Assembly: GCA_019752635.1 (NCBI GenBank)
Contig: JAIELX010000056.1
Location: 42,345-106,344, forward strand
Length of the DNA: 64,000 bases
Direction: 5' to 3'
Origin: Candidatus Obscuribacterales bacterium
GTDB taxonomy: Bacteria; Cyanobacteriota; Vampirovibrionia; Obscuribacterales; Obscuribacteraceae
Shown: one piece after another, positions 1 through 7,717 of the stretch
Layout: the number at the start of each line of letters is the position of its first letter
Position numbering within the stretch: the first letter of the stretch is position 1
Translations under genes and position numbers: made by a program
The notes under the pieces: generated by a model
Seen by the model: the letters and a program-made list of their open reading frames with translations, nothing else
The model's database searches: none
What the model was told of the DNA's origin: nothing

Positions 1-1846
1 TAGTTGCGCCTGTGCGCTTACGCACGTCGAGTCGACGAATGGTTTCGTCTTGCAATTCGCCCTGCACCATAAACCAGAATCCGGAGAGCAGCTCGGGCGA
101 GATGCCGACCAGCTCGGAGAACTCCGCTGCGGCGATATCCGGGCGGAAGATTGAGTACCGTCTGGTACGCAGGTCCTCCAACGCCATCCTTATCTCATCG
201 CTAGAGCGTTCCAGACTCATGAGCACCAGGCGGGACAATTCTACGCTGGCTTCGAACTCCGGCTGTACTACAGCGTTTGCGCCGGCTGTTCGAAACATGT
301 CTACATCGGTAGTTTGGTGCGCGCGCACCAGGATCTTTACGTTCTTGTTGCCCTTTCTGGCTACGGAGATAATGCTGGTTGCCACGATCGCTTCGGGGAC
401 TGTTACGATGACGGCCGCCGCCTGTCTGATGTTGGCGCGAGTGAGCACGTGCCGACTGAAGGCGTCTCCATATACGTGAGGAATGTTTGCTGAGCGCAGA
501 TCATCCATCAGACCTGCGTTCATTTCAATTACGGCAAAGGGAATTCCGTACGTTTTCAACACTGTGCCAATATTGCGGCCGATTCGTCCATAGCCGCAAA
601 GCAAGACATGATCTTTCAGTCCGAGTGTGCCATGTTTGTTTGTGCTTTTTGATTCGTCGGAAGCCGTAAGATGTTCTCCGCCACCAAAGCGCGCGATAAG
701 TTTTGGACCGACTGCCATTAAAAGCGGTGTGGCGATTAGACTAACCACTGCTCCGGCATAGAATAAGTTCAGCATGCTTGCATCGAAGATTCCGGAGGCG
801 TGCCCGAGGGTCGCCATTACAAAGGAAAATTCTCCTATTTGCGCAAGCGAGAGTCCCGTTAAGATTGAAGCGCCCCAACTGCGTAATGTGATCCTCGCCG
901 CAAGTGAACCGACTACTGCCTTGCCGAGCATTAGTACTGCGACAAAGCATAATACTTGAGGCCAGTTTAGTGCTATGAAGCCGGGATTCAATTGCATACC
1001 GACAGATACAAAAAATACAGTGGCGAATAGGTCTCTCAACGGCATTACGTCCGACAGAGTTTGGTGCCCGTAAGGGTATTCGCTGACCATGATGCCGGCA
1101 AGGAACGCACCTAGTGCCAGCGACATTCCTAAACCGTAGCTTGTGAATGCAACGCACATGCAAATCGAAATGACCGTCAGAAGAAACATTTCCCTTGAGT
1201 TGTACTTCGATACCCAATGGAGAATACTCGGCACAACTTTTCTGGCACCGATCATTACGATGCCAATCAGCAGCGCTGCTTTTAAAGCCGCAATGAGCAG
1301 TCCTCCGACCCAGCCATCACCTGTATTTTTGAGGACCGGAATCAACGAAATGATCGGAACCATGCTCAGATCTTGAATCAGCAAAATCGGTATCAAAAGT
1401 CGCCCGTGCGACGAATCAATCTCGCCGCGGTCGCTCAATACTTTCACCACGACGACCGTGCTCGAAAGCGCGCACACGAATCCGAAGAGGATTGCGGCGC
1501 CGACAGGAATTCCGGGTGTAGAGATTTGAGCATAGATGAATGCAAGAATGGCAGTTAAGAATACTTGTGCAAGACCGCTCAGGACAGACCTCAAAGCATT
1601 TGCGAAAACGTGCCGCAAAGACAGTTCCACACCGAGGGCGAACAAAAGTAGGGCCACCCCTAGTTCCGAAATGGTGGCAATGTTTTCCGATTGGCTAACC
1701 AGTCGAAGTCCAAAGGGACCGATAATCCAACCTGCAAGAATATAGCCCGCAACCAGAGGTTGCTTTAGACGCAAACAGAGAAATCCCGCCAGCAATGCTG
1801 CTATCCACGTGCAGGCGAGATCTCGCAGTATGCCGAGCTCGCTCAT
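1..1846 (-). CDS. CPA2/KefB-type cation:proton antiporter with RCK (TrkA-N) domain, 3' end cut by window
   Basis: Translating the minus strand from the ATG at 1846 gives an uninterrupted frame to the window edge. The first ~390 residues are a hydrophobic Na+/H+-exchanger fold with about a dozen membrane segments (for example PLVAGYILAGWIIGPFG near the N-terminus and LALGAFLAGIMVSE mid-protein). A cytoplasmic nucleotide-binding RCK domain follows (DHVLLCGYGRIGRNIG, then FAVIEMNAGLMDDL). The order exchanger plus TrkA-N is that of KefB/KefC-like K+ or Na+/H+ antiporters. A GAGGTGA ribosome binding site lies 8 bases before the ATG. The final RCK_C part is probably beyond the edge. Ion specificity cannot be read from the sequence. 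Confidence 0.9.
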   Translation of the reverse strand, partial: MSELGILRDLACTWIAALLAGFLCLRLKQPLVAGYILAGWIIGPFGLRLVSQSENIATISELGVALLLFALGVELSLRHVFANALRSVLSGLAQVFLTAILAFIYAQISTPGIPVGAAILFGFVCALSSTVVVVKVLSDRGEIDSSHGRLLIPILLIQDLSMVPIISLIPVLKNTGDGWVGGLLIAALKAALLIGIVMIGARKVVPSILHWVSKYNSREMFLLTVISICMCVAFTSYGLGMSLALGAFLAGIMVSEYPYGHQTLSDVMPLRDLFATVFFVSVGMQLNPGFIALNWPQVLCFVAVLMLGKAVVGSLAARITLRSWGASILTGLSLAQIGEFSFVMATLGHASGIFDASMLNLFYAGAVVSLIATPLLMAVGPKLIARFGGGEHLTASDESKSTNKHGTLGLKDHVLLCGYGRIGRNIGTVLKTYGIPFAVIEMNAGLMDDLRSANIPHVYGDAFSRHVLTRANIRQAAAVIVTVPEAIVATSIISVARKGNKNVKILVRAHQTTDVDMFRTAGANAVVQPEFEASVELSRLVLMSLERSSDEIRMALEDLRTRRYSIFRPDIAAAEFSELVGISPELLSGFWFMVQGELQDETIRRLDVRKRTGAT

Positions 1847-1913
1847 AAATTATCACCTCATAGCAAAAATGGAGCCTGTACATCAGGCTCTCGGTAAGTT
1901 GCCAAAGTGAAGT

Positions 1914-2276
1914 TCAAAGCAGCAAAGAACGATGCAGTAGCCATAGCGGAATCGGTGGAGCGCGCAAGTGCCCCGAACCGGAGCCGACCAAGCCGCCAGA
2001 GTATCCTAGCTCAGCAAGATCTGCGCAACGGTAGTTTGTTCCGGTTGAATCTAGAAAATCGCTTGGCTTACCCGACGAATTCTCGCGCCAGGTTTCAGCA
2101 ATAATTGGTGCTACCGGTTCGGCTGATACATCAATAAGCTGCGAGGCAGTTTGTTGCATTACAGCCGAATTGGGAACATCGCTGGAATCATTTGCCCAGC
2201 AGGGAGTCGCGATAAATCGCATCGCCAGTAGCAAACAGGCGAAAACAATAATGTGGTGTTTAATTGACGACCACAT
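1914..2276 (-). CDS. small secreted protein of unknown function
   Basis: A 120-residue protein that I do not recognise. The N-terminus is a typical Sec signal peptide: two Lys/His-rich turns, the hydrophobic stretch IIVFACLLLAMRFIATP and a probable cleavage after CWA. The mature part is polar and has a single Cys. The ATG at 2276 was chosen over an upstream in-frame start because AGGAGA lies about 7 bases in front of it. The gene lies 67 bases upstream of the antiporter on the same strand, so the two may be cotranscribed. No homologue-level assignment is possible by eye. Confidence 0.55.
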   Translation of the reverse strand: MWSSIKHHIIVFACLLLAMRFIATPCWANDSSDVPNSAVMQQTASQLIDVSAEPVAPIIAETWRENSSGKPSDFLDSTGTNYRCADLAELGYSGGLVGSGSGHLRAPPIPLWLLHRSLLL

Positions 2277-2422
2277 AGCACTTCTCCTCATAGTTCAATC
2301 TTATCCGAATTCACTGCTGACGCGACCGCGGGGTCTGAGAATTGTGACCTTTCTCAGGAAACAAAAGTCCCGAGAGCATTGCGGTATGCCAGAATACTGT
2401 CGGTAAGCGCAAGGAGCACTCA

Positions 2423-3304
2423 ATGGACTCGGGACTTGATGCCGGTGGTTTCATAAGATCAATCGGTGCTGTCGAACTGCAATCCGACTTTGAAGCTTTG
2501 GTGAAAGCGGCCCTTGGAAAAGTTCTTGATTCGCACCGGGGTAACGAGTTGCACAGTATCTATCTATACGGAAGCGTTGCTACTGCCTCTGCTAAGCGGC
2601 GCACATCCGACCTGGACATGCTCGTAGTGTTCCGTGAAAAACCCTCTGTCGAAGCAAAGGAACGAATATCTTCGATTGAAGAAGAGATCGGGCATGCATA
2701 CTCTTTCCTTGTGCGTGATGCCGGTATTGCTGTTGCGTCGCTTGAGGATATATTCGCAGCAGGAAATCAAGTCGGGTGGGGATGCTTCATCAAGCACATG
2801 TGCCGCAGTCTTCATGGTGATGACATTGGAGCCTTGTTCCCGGCTTTTCGACCTACCAAGACCGTTGTGTACGGATTGAACGATGATCTGTTTCAACAGA
2901 TGGAGAAGTTCACAGACATTGTTCGAGGGAGCACTTCAGCTGCGGGGGTGATTGAGCTTGCCAAATTGACTTCGCGCGAAACCATGGTCCTGGCGCGTAA
3001 GCTGATACGCGCTTCGTTCGGACTTGTTGTGGAAGAGTGCGGCTTTTGGTCTACCGATTTGCGGTTGTGCGCCGAGACTTTTTGCAAACACTATCCCGAG
3101 CGTTGTGATCAAATGCAACAAACGTTGCTGATCGCGCAAGGTTCTGTAGATAGCATGTCTGGTGCTGTTGCGACTCTCAATAGCTTTGGACCGTGGTTGT
3201 GCCGCGAGTTCGAGAATCGAGTGGCACCATTTCGATCGCAGGAGCTTCTTGTGGTTGATTTTCCGTTATTTCAAGAGTTCGAAGTTCGTCACAACGCCGG
3301 TTAG
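2423..3304 (+). CDS. nucleotidyltransferase-domain protein (Pol beta superfamily)
   Basis: A 293-residue soluble protein. Residues ~46-72 carry the signature of the minimal nucleotidyltransferase fold: a strand, Gly-Ser (LYGSVATAS), then DLD on the next strand (TSDLDMLVVF), which would bind the catalytic metals. The C-terminal ~150 residues are helical and resemble the helical partner domain of KNTase/AadA-like or toxin MNT-type enzymes, but I cannot assign a subfamily. AAGGAG precedes the ATG. The 3' end overlaps the convergent SMI1/KNR4-like gene by about 40 bases. The substrate is unknown. It could modify an antibiotic, a protein or a tRNA. Confidence 0.75.
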   Translation: MDSGLDAGGFIRSIGAVELQSDFEALVKAALGKVLDSHRGNELHSIYLYGSVATASAKRRTSDLDMLVVFREKPSVEAKERISSIEEEIGHAYSFLVRDAGIAVASLEDIFAAGNQVGWGCFIKHMCRSLHGDDIGALFPAFRPTKTVVYGLNDDLFQQMEKFTDIVRGSTSAAGVIELAKLTSRETMVLARKLIRASFGLVVEECGFWSTDLRLCAETFCKHYPERCDQMQQTLLIAQGSVDSMSGAVATLNSFGPWLCREFENRVAPFRSQELLVVDFPLFQEFEVRHNAG

Positions 3305-3973
3305 CTCCGGGTTGTTGGCGTAAATTTCCTGCATGTTTGTTTCGAAGTCGGCTGGATATACATCCGAGTCGAAAATCTGATCGTAGAGGTAGACAGCAAA
3401 GTTCGGGTACTTGACCCAACAATTCAACTGCCCCCAGAAGGTGTTGCCGTCCTCGCTCATGTCGCCTTTCATTTCAAAGGCAAGCACGGGATACTCTCCG
3501 TGATGGTCTTCCTTACCTACGTAGAGAAAATGAGTCTGATTGCCGATGTTTGGCAAGCGGAACAGATGACCGGCCAGTTTGATCTTTAAGTAGTCCAGTG
3601 CGCATGAGGCAGGTTCCGTTCTACCCTGAGTAAGCGTGAGCTGATCGATTGGCTTCCATGCGAGATCTTCGATGTAACGGGCTATTTCTTCGTCAGCAAA
3701 TACGGGTTCCCATTCATTTGGCGTTTCGGCACCGATGGCGCCTGCGTTGTCGAACTCGCCCCAATCGCTGCACATTGAGTAAAACGTTGAATCGAATGAA
3801 AGGTACCGCTTCAACGACGGCGGCGGGCGTTTGCCGTCAAGGCGCAGGCAGTCAATTGCCAGATAGGACATGGGTTTTGCTTCGTCGGCATTCGGGCGAC
3901 GACAAAGTTCCGATATGCAGGCTTCAACGAGCTTGACCGGGTCCATCATCAAAGGGTTGTAAATGATGCTCAT
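3266..3973 (-). CDS. SMI1/KNR4 (SUKH)-like protein, copy 2 of a tandem pair
   Basis: A 235-residue soluble protein. It shares its whole layout with the gene just upstream: PPSLKRYLSFDSTF (lead motif typical of SMI1/KNR4, where a proline-proline helix start precedes an acidic segment), then HFLYVGKEDHHGEYPVLAFE and KYPNFAVYLYDQIFDSD. SUKH proteins are often immunity proteins to contact-dependent or secreted nuclease toxins, but also occur as general regulators. I see no toxin nearby. Start: the ATG at 3973 was preferred over an in-frame TTG at 4000 because the alignment with its paralog begins near there. Only a weak ribosome binding site is visible. The gene follows the paralog by a few tens of bases and is probably cotranscribed. 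Confidence 0.7.
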   Translation of the reverse strand: MSIIYNPLMMDPVKLVEACISELCRRPNADEAKPMSYLAIDCLRLDGKRPPPSLKRYLSFDSTFYSMCSDWGEFDNAGAIGAETPNEWEPVFADEEIARYIEDLAWKPIDQLTLTQGRTEPASCALDYLKIKLAGHLFRLPNIGNQTHFLYVGKEDHHGEYPVLAFEMKGDMSEDGNTFWGQLNCWVKYPNFAVYLYDQIFDSDVYPADFETNMQEIYANNPELTGVVTNFELLK

Positions 3974-4000
3974 TGCTCTGAATTCTAAAGGTGATGACAA

Positions 4001-4681
4001 TCACTTACCCGCTAATTCGGGGTTCCTTGCGCAAATCTGCCGTGTTTGCTCGGAAAATTCCTCCGGCTCGTAGTCTGCGTCAAACAATTGATCGTAGAGG
4101 AACGCACCAAAATTGGGATACTTAATCCAAATCCGGAGTTCTCCCCAAAATGCGTTGGGCGTATCGTCCTCCAGATCGCCTTGCATTTCGAAGGCGAGAA
4201 CCGGGTACTCGCCCGATTGATCTGCTTTCCCCACATAGATGAAGTGTGACTGGTCGCTCATGCCGGGCAAACAATAGAGCTTTCCGGTCAGATTTACCCT
4301 TGCATAGTCCAGTACGTGTGCCACCGGTTGCGACGCACTATCCAGTAAGCGAAGCTTCTTCGCGGGCTTTTGCGTGAGGAGTTCGATCCACCGAATGATC
4401 TCCGCTTCCGGGGTGACGGATGCCCACTCCTTGCCTTCCGGCATGGGGACGAATCTCTCGAACTCGCTCCATTCGCTGAAGAGAGCGTCAAATGTGGCGT
4501 CGAATGCAAGATATCGTTTAAGCGATGGCGGGAGTTCCTGACCGTTGAAACGCAGTGTGCTGAGTGTTTCTGTTTTCAGTGGCATGGCCTTGGCTGCGTT
4601 CTGGCACTTTTGTAAGTGCTCGATGCAGCGATCGACCAGACTGCAAGGATCGCTCTTTAGTGGATTTGCTTCCGTTTTCAT
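4001..4681 (-). CDS. SMI1/KNR4 (SUKH)-like protein, copy 1 of a tandem pair
   Basis: A 226-residue soluble protein, paralogous along its length to the following gene. Matching blocks include PPSLKRYLAFDATFDALFSEW, SHFIYVGKADQSGEYPVLAFE and KYPNFGAFLYDQLFDAD. The pair diverges most in the middle (the stretch after the aromatic EW/EF motif), as expected for an old tandem duplication. The ATG at 4681 is preceded by GAGAG. A GTG at 4690 is an alternative start. A role in toxin immunity is known for the family but is not shown here. Confidence 0.7.
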   Translation of the reverse strand: MKTEANPLKSDPCSLVDRCIEHLQKCQNAAKAMPLKTETLSTLRFNGQELPPSLKRYLAFDATFDALFSEWSEFERFVPMPEGKEWASVTPEAEIIRWIELLTQKPAKKLRLLDSASQPVAHVLDYARVNLTGKLYCLPGMSDQSHFIYVGKADQSGEYPVLAFEMQGDLEDDTPNAFWGELRIWIKYPNFGAFLYDQLFDADYEPEEFSEQTRQICARNPELAGK

Positions 4682-4815
4682 GGCTCTCACTGTGTTTGTG
4701 ATTCACGAGGACCTGATTATACCGCGGCGCTTGCTCCAGCGGCTGTCGTCGGCGATCGTCTCTGGCGGGAGACGACTGCGTTATCGCGTGGGCGGAGAGA
4801 TGGTTCTGATTTTGC

Positions 4816-4844
4816 TTGACATATCACACCGAACGGTCTAGTAT
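4816..4844 (+). promoter_or_regulatory. consensus-like sigma-70 promoter
   Basis: TTGACA at 4816-4821 and TAGTAT at 4839-4844 are separated by exactly 17 bases, a near-perfect housekeeping promoter. No coding gene follows on this strand before the terminator at 4934-4983. The predicted start of transcription is about 4851. Confidence 0.7.
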
Positions 4845-4850
4845 TACCTT

Positions 4851-4983
4851 CATTGAAAGCGACTCATTCTCCGGGAGGCTGTTCCGGTAGCTGTTAAGCA
4901 ACTCTTTCGAATGAATTTCTACCTGCCCAAATCCCGGGGATCGGATACCCCTCCAGCCTTCCGATCCCCGGAACCCCTTTTTT
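4851..4983 (+). ncRNA. candidate small RNA (~130 nt), family unknown
   Basis: The segment lies between a strong promoter and an intrinsic terminator and has no credible reading frame. It can fold: TCATTC (4864-4869) pairs with GAATGA (4909-4914), enclosing a CCGGGA/TTCCGG hairpin (4871-4887) and a small GTT/AAC hairpin (4893-4902). GAAAG (4855-4859) could instead pair with CTTTC (4904-4908), so a pseudoknot or a switch between two folds is possible. I do not recognise 6S, SRP, tmRNA, RNase P or Yfr motifs. It could also be a transcript antisense to the 3' flank of the DAHP synthase gene, but it ends about 60 bases short of it. Confidence 0.45.
4934..4983 (+). terminator. Rho-independent terminator of the candidate small RNA
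   Basis: A perfect 12-bp stem, CCGGGGATCGGA (4934-4945) with its complement at 4960-4971, closes a 14-base loop. Six T follow at 4978-4983 after a 6-base gap. The minus strand has no T-run after the same stem, so the terminator acts on the plus strand. Confidence 0.65.
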
Positions 4984-5041
4984 CTCCGCGAAGAACTTCT
5001 TGCTTTCGCAAGGGGAGCGTGGTTGGTGAGAGACCGGATAA

Positions 5042-6127
5042 CTAGCTCTTGCAGCAGCCACCGGAAACGGTTAGTTTTTCGGACGACGGTGCAAATGATT
5101 CCGATGGAAACGCTGCGTGCGTCTTTTCGACCCGGGGAAACAGTTTTTCGACTGCGCGAACATCTTCTATGATGCTCTGCAATTCGCTGGAATTGATCGC
5201 TTGTTCTCCGTCGCTGAGAGCGCTGGAAGGGTCATCGTGAACTTCGATAATCAGACCATCTGCACCGCAGGCAATGGCAGCCCGTGAAAGGGGGCGCACC
5301 AGATCCGGTCGACCGGTGGCATGGCTGGGGTCAACAATAACCGGCAGCGCCGTTAAACCCTTCACTGCCGCCACTGCCGACAGATCAAGGGTGTTGCGAG
5401 TCAAAGTCTCGAATGTTCGTATGCCGCGTTCGCACAAGATTACTTTGCTGTTGCCTTGCAGCAAAACGTATTCCGCTGCGCTCAGCCACTCGTTTATCGT
5501 GGCTGATAGTGCGCGTTTCAGTAAAACAGGATGCCCGCTTCGTCCAATTTCTTTGAGCAGGTCGTAATTGTACATGTTGCGTGCGCCGACTTGCAGCACA
5601 TCTATGTGCCTCGTAGCTACTTCAATTTGATCCGGCGACATTACTTCGCTAATAACAGCTAGCCCGGTCTCTTCGCGAGCTTCTTGAAGGATCTTCAAGC
5701 CATCCTCACCCAATCCCTGAAAATCATACGGGCTTGTGCGCGGCTTGTATGCTCCGCCTCTGAGCATGTCGGCACCAGCTTCCCGAACTCTTCGAGCCGC
5801 CTGCAGCAAGGCCGAGCGTCCTTCGACCGAGCATGGACCTGCAATAACCACCCTGCTCCCGCCGATTACAACACCGGAATTCAGCTTGACCGGTCCAAGT
5901 CTCTCATCCGTGACCATGGAAAGTTGGGGGCTCAGCCGCAGTACTTTATCTACTCCAGGAAGCCTGCTAAATAAATGTCCCGGCAATGAGCTCACGTCTT
6001 CATAAACGCTGATTACCGCTCCGCGCTCGTTGCGAACCACGTGCCCGGTGAGGTTCAGTTCTTTCAAACCGTCGCAAACGGCTGAAATCTGTTGTTCTGT
6101 AGCTGTTTTTCGCAGAACTAGTATCAC
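5042..6127 (-). CDS. aroF: 3-deoxy-7-phosphoheptulonate (DAHP) synthase
   Basis: A 361-residue enzyme of the first step of aromatic amino acid synthesis (PEP + erythrose 4-phosphate to DAHP). Residues ~1-75 form the ferredoxin-like regulatory domain typical of the Bacillus/Thermotoga-type AroF. The barrel then shows VVIAGPCSVEG, GGAYKPRTSPYDFQGLG, VGARNMYNYDLL, KVILCERGIRTFE and IVDPSHATG, which carry PEP, metal and phosphate ligands. The C-terminus extends ~35 residues beyond the barrel and ends in GGCCKS, a Cys-containing tail of unknown role. The ATG at 6127 starts the known domain. It appears monocistronic. Downstream on the minus strand is a small GAAA-loop hairpin (4999-5012). Confidence 0.95.
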   Translation of the reverse strand: MILVLRKTATEQQISAVCDGLKELNLTGHVVRNERGAVISVYEDVSSLPGHLFSRLPGVDKVLRLSPQLSMVTDERLGPVKLNSGVVIGGSRVVIAGPCSVEGRSALLQAARRVREAGADMLRGGAYKPRTSPYDFQGLGEDGLKILQEAREETGLAVISEVMSPDQIEVATRHIDVLQVGARNMYNYDLLKEIGRSGHPVLLKRALSATINEWLSAAEYVLLQGNSKVILCERGIRTFETLTRNTLDLSAVAAVKGLTALPVIVDPSHATGRPDLVRPLSRAAIACGADGLIIEVHDDPSSALSDGEQAINSSELQSIIEDVRAVEKLFPRVEKTHAAFPSESFAPSSEKLTVSGGCCKS

Positions 6128-6302
6128 GAATGTGCGGCTCCGTTTTAACCACTTTAAATCTTAGTGTATGACGGTGCGAAAATTGCCGCTTTCTCAAGAT
6201 GTTGATACTCAAATCCGGGTAATTCTCTTTTATCTGAGTGGTTTCCATGCCCGTTGGCAGGGAAGAATAAGATTACTTAAGTCTCAGACTGAAGGAATTT
6301 TC

Positions 6303-7244
6303 GTGGGCACAGGCACAGAATCGACCAATATTGGGGAAAAGTCCGCAGATCGGTGCTGTCCCGGTTTCATCACGGATTCGCAATGGTGGAAGTCTGCCAC
6401 GACGTTTGCAAGGGCTCGATGGAAACACTTTGTCGTGCCGTCGGCAGTCCTGGCTGCCAGCAACCTTTTGGCTGTTGGCTCCGATGCATTGCTAACTTCA
6501 GGCATGAAGGGCGACGAGGTGGACCTGGTGAAGCTCGCTATCTGCGGTATTAGCGCTCTGGCTGGCTGCTTCGCTGCACTGGGACTGGCTTTCTGGGCTC
6601 TATATGCTTGGTTCGTCAAGTTAGTGGCGTTTTGCGGAGAATGGTTCTCGCTCGAGTCAGGAGAAACTACAAGCCTGGAAGAGTTTGCGGATACTTTTGG
6701 CAAGCAGAAATCCTTTGTCTCAGCCTTAATGCTCTGGAGTTCGTTCTATTTGCTGGTACCGGCCATTCCGCTCTCAGTGCTGATCGCCGTCAACATGCTT
6801 TGCAGCCCGCGCTTTATGGTGCTCGGACAAAGAGTTCTCGATTTGCCGCCGTCGACAATAACTGTCGTTAACGTGATGATTGCTTTGTTGTCGGGGTTGA
6901 TCGTCGCCTATACCCTGGTATTTATAGCGCTAGCCGGCGTGGCGGACGATAAGAGTGCGAAATCTGTATCTCACCGCACCTTACAAGTTCTGTTACGTAA
7001 CACCTCCGCCGTTGCGGTGGTATCGCTGGCAGTGGCTCTGATCAATGTTCTTTTGACTGCTCCACAGCTGATTTTGCTTTGCACACCAATTGCCGAGCAA
7101 CTTAGCAGCAACCTGACCGCTAATCTGATGGCGCAACTCTGGCTGGGGGTGAGCTCGGTTGTAATCTGGCCGTTATCACTACTGCCCTTCTGTCAGATAG
7201 TGAAATCGCGACTGAGTTCGAGCAACATTGAGAACGTTATCTGA
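6303..7244 (+). CDS. multi-pass membrane protein of unknown function
   Basis: A 313-residue protein with about six predicted membrane helices, for example around AICGISALAGCFAALGLAFWAL, MLWSSFYLLVPAIPLSVLI, TVVNVMIALLSGLIVAYTLV and VAVVSLAVALINVLLTAP. The ~70 N-terminal residues are cytoplasmic-like and polar. I do not recognise a family. GTG at 6303 was taken as start because GAAGGA ends 6 bases before it. The frame is open further upstream without a better site. It is divergent from the DAHP synthase gene and has no same-strand partner. Confidence 0.65.
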   Translation: MGTGTESTNIGEKSADRCCPGFITDSQWWKSATTFARARWKHFVVPSAVLAASNLLAVGSDALLTSGMKGDEVDLVKLAICGISALAGCFAALGLAFWALYAWFVKLVAFCGEWFSLESGETTSLEEFADTFGKQKSFVSALMLWSSFYLLVPAIPLSVLIAVNMLCSPRFMVLGQRVLDLPPSTITVVNVMIALLSGLIVAYTLVFIALAGVADDKSAKSVSHRTLQVLLRNTSAVAVVSLAVALINVLLTAPQLILLCTPIAEQLSSNLTANLMAQLWLGVSSVVIWPLSLLPFCQIVKSRLSSSNIENVI

Positions 7245-7395
7245 GTCTGTCTCTAGGCGGCTCCGTATTACGGCTCGCATCCAGCCGTCAATACCGCAGT
7301 TCTGGAAGAAAATTGCCAGGGGCTATCGTTGCATGTTCAACGCCGGTCTCCGGCACAAGCAAGAACGGGCGTGGTGCTCAAGAGAGCATGCAAAC
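7245..7395. other. intergenic region after the membrane protein gene
   Basis: The stretch between 7244 and 7718 is non-coding. Its first part holds a hairpin with GTATTACGGCT (7265-7275) pairing to AGCCGT and AATAC (7283-7294, one-base bulge). No T-run follows, so it is at best a weak terminator for the membrane protein gene. The rest of the gap is described as the promoter and structured RNA below. Confidence 0.4.
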
Positions 7396-7425
7396 TTGAC
7401 GCGCCATACCGATGTATGGTATCAT
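7396..7425 (+). promoter_or_regulatory. sigma-70-like promoter upstream of cobT-like gene
   Basis: TTGACG at 7396-7401 and TATCAT at 7420-7425 are spaced by 18 bases. Predicted start of transcription is near 7432. The CobT-like coding region begins 286 bases later, leaving a long leader. Confidence 0.55.
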
Positions 7426-7431
7426 GCGCTT

Positions 7432-7614
7432 AGTGGGCCGTGAGACGGTTTCAGTACTTCAAGCTAGACGCTTAGTCTGAAATCGCTGTGGTTCATGGAC
7501 CTTGATCTGCGCCGGCGGTGCAGCGGATCCGGGGCGAGTGGGGGCAAGGCCCTCTCTCGTCGCTGACGGTCCGCCAAAAGTGCTGGGCAAATTTGTCCGG
7601 TCGGCTCTATTTTT
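7432..7614 (+). ncRNA. candidate structured RNA or long 5' leader of the cobT-like gene
   Basis: About 183 bases downstream of a promoter fold extensively. GGGCCG (7435-7440) pairs with CGGCTC (7602-7607), closing the element. CGGTTTCAG (7446-7454) pairs with CTGAAATCG (7477-7485) and holds an inner AAGC/GCTT hairpin. A long rod at 7514-7575 stacks GGCGG/CCGCC, CAGCG/CGCTG, CGAG/CTCG and GGGGGC/GCCCTC around a 3-base loop. TATTTTT follows the closing stem at 7608-7614. The end-to-end pairing, size and T-run fit either a free RNA (6S-like in size) or a leader with terminator. I cannot find the B12-box or other cobalamin riboswitch motifs. Confidence 0.4.
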
Positions 7615-7717
7615 GACAAAATCCTTCGCACGATAGGCACGAAACTGTTGTGCTTTCGGATTTTAGCGAGACTTTGTTCCTCTGTGCGATACTGTACAGG
7701 CGAAAGGACATGGCACA

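Noticed and set aside
741..1217. Long minus-strand frame inside the antiporter region
   Set aside because: It is a shadow of the antiporter gene in another frame, Cys/Arg-rich and without a family pattern.
7432..7614. Classical cobalamin riboswitch
   Set aside because: The B12 box and the conserved core stretches are not found in either strand of the leader.
7613..7618. TTGACA as -35 of a cobT-like promoter
   Set aside because: No -10 hexamer is found at 16-19 bases downstream.
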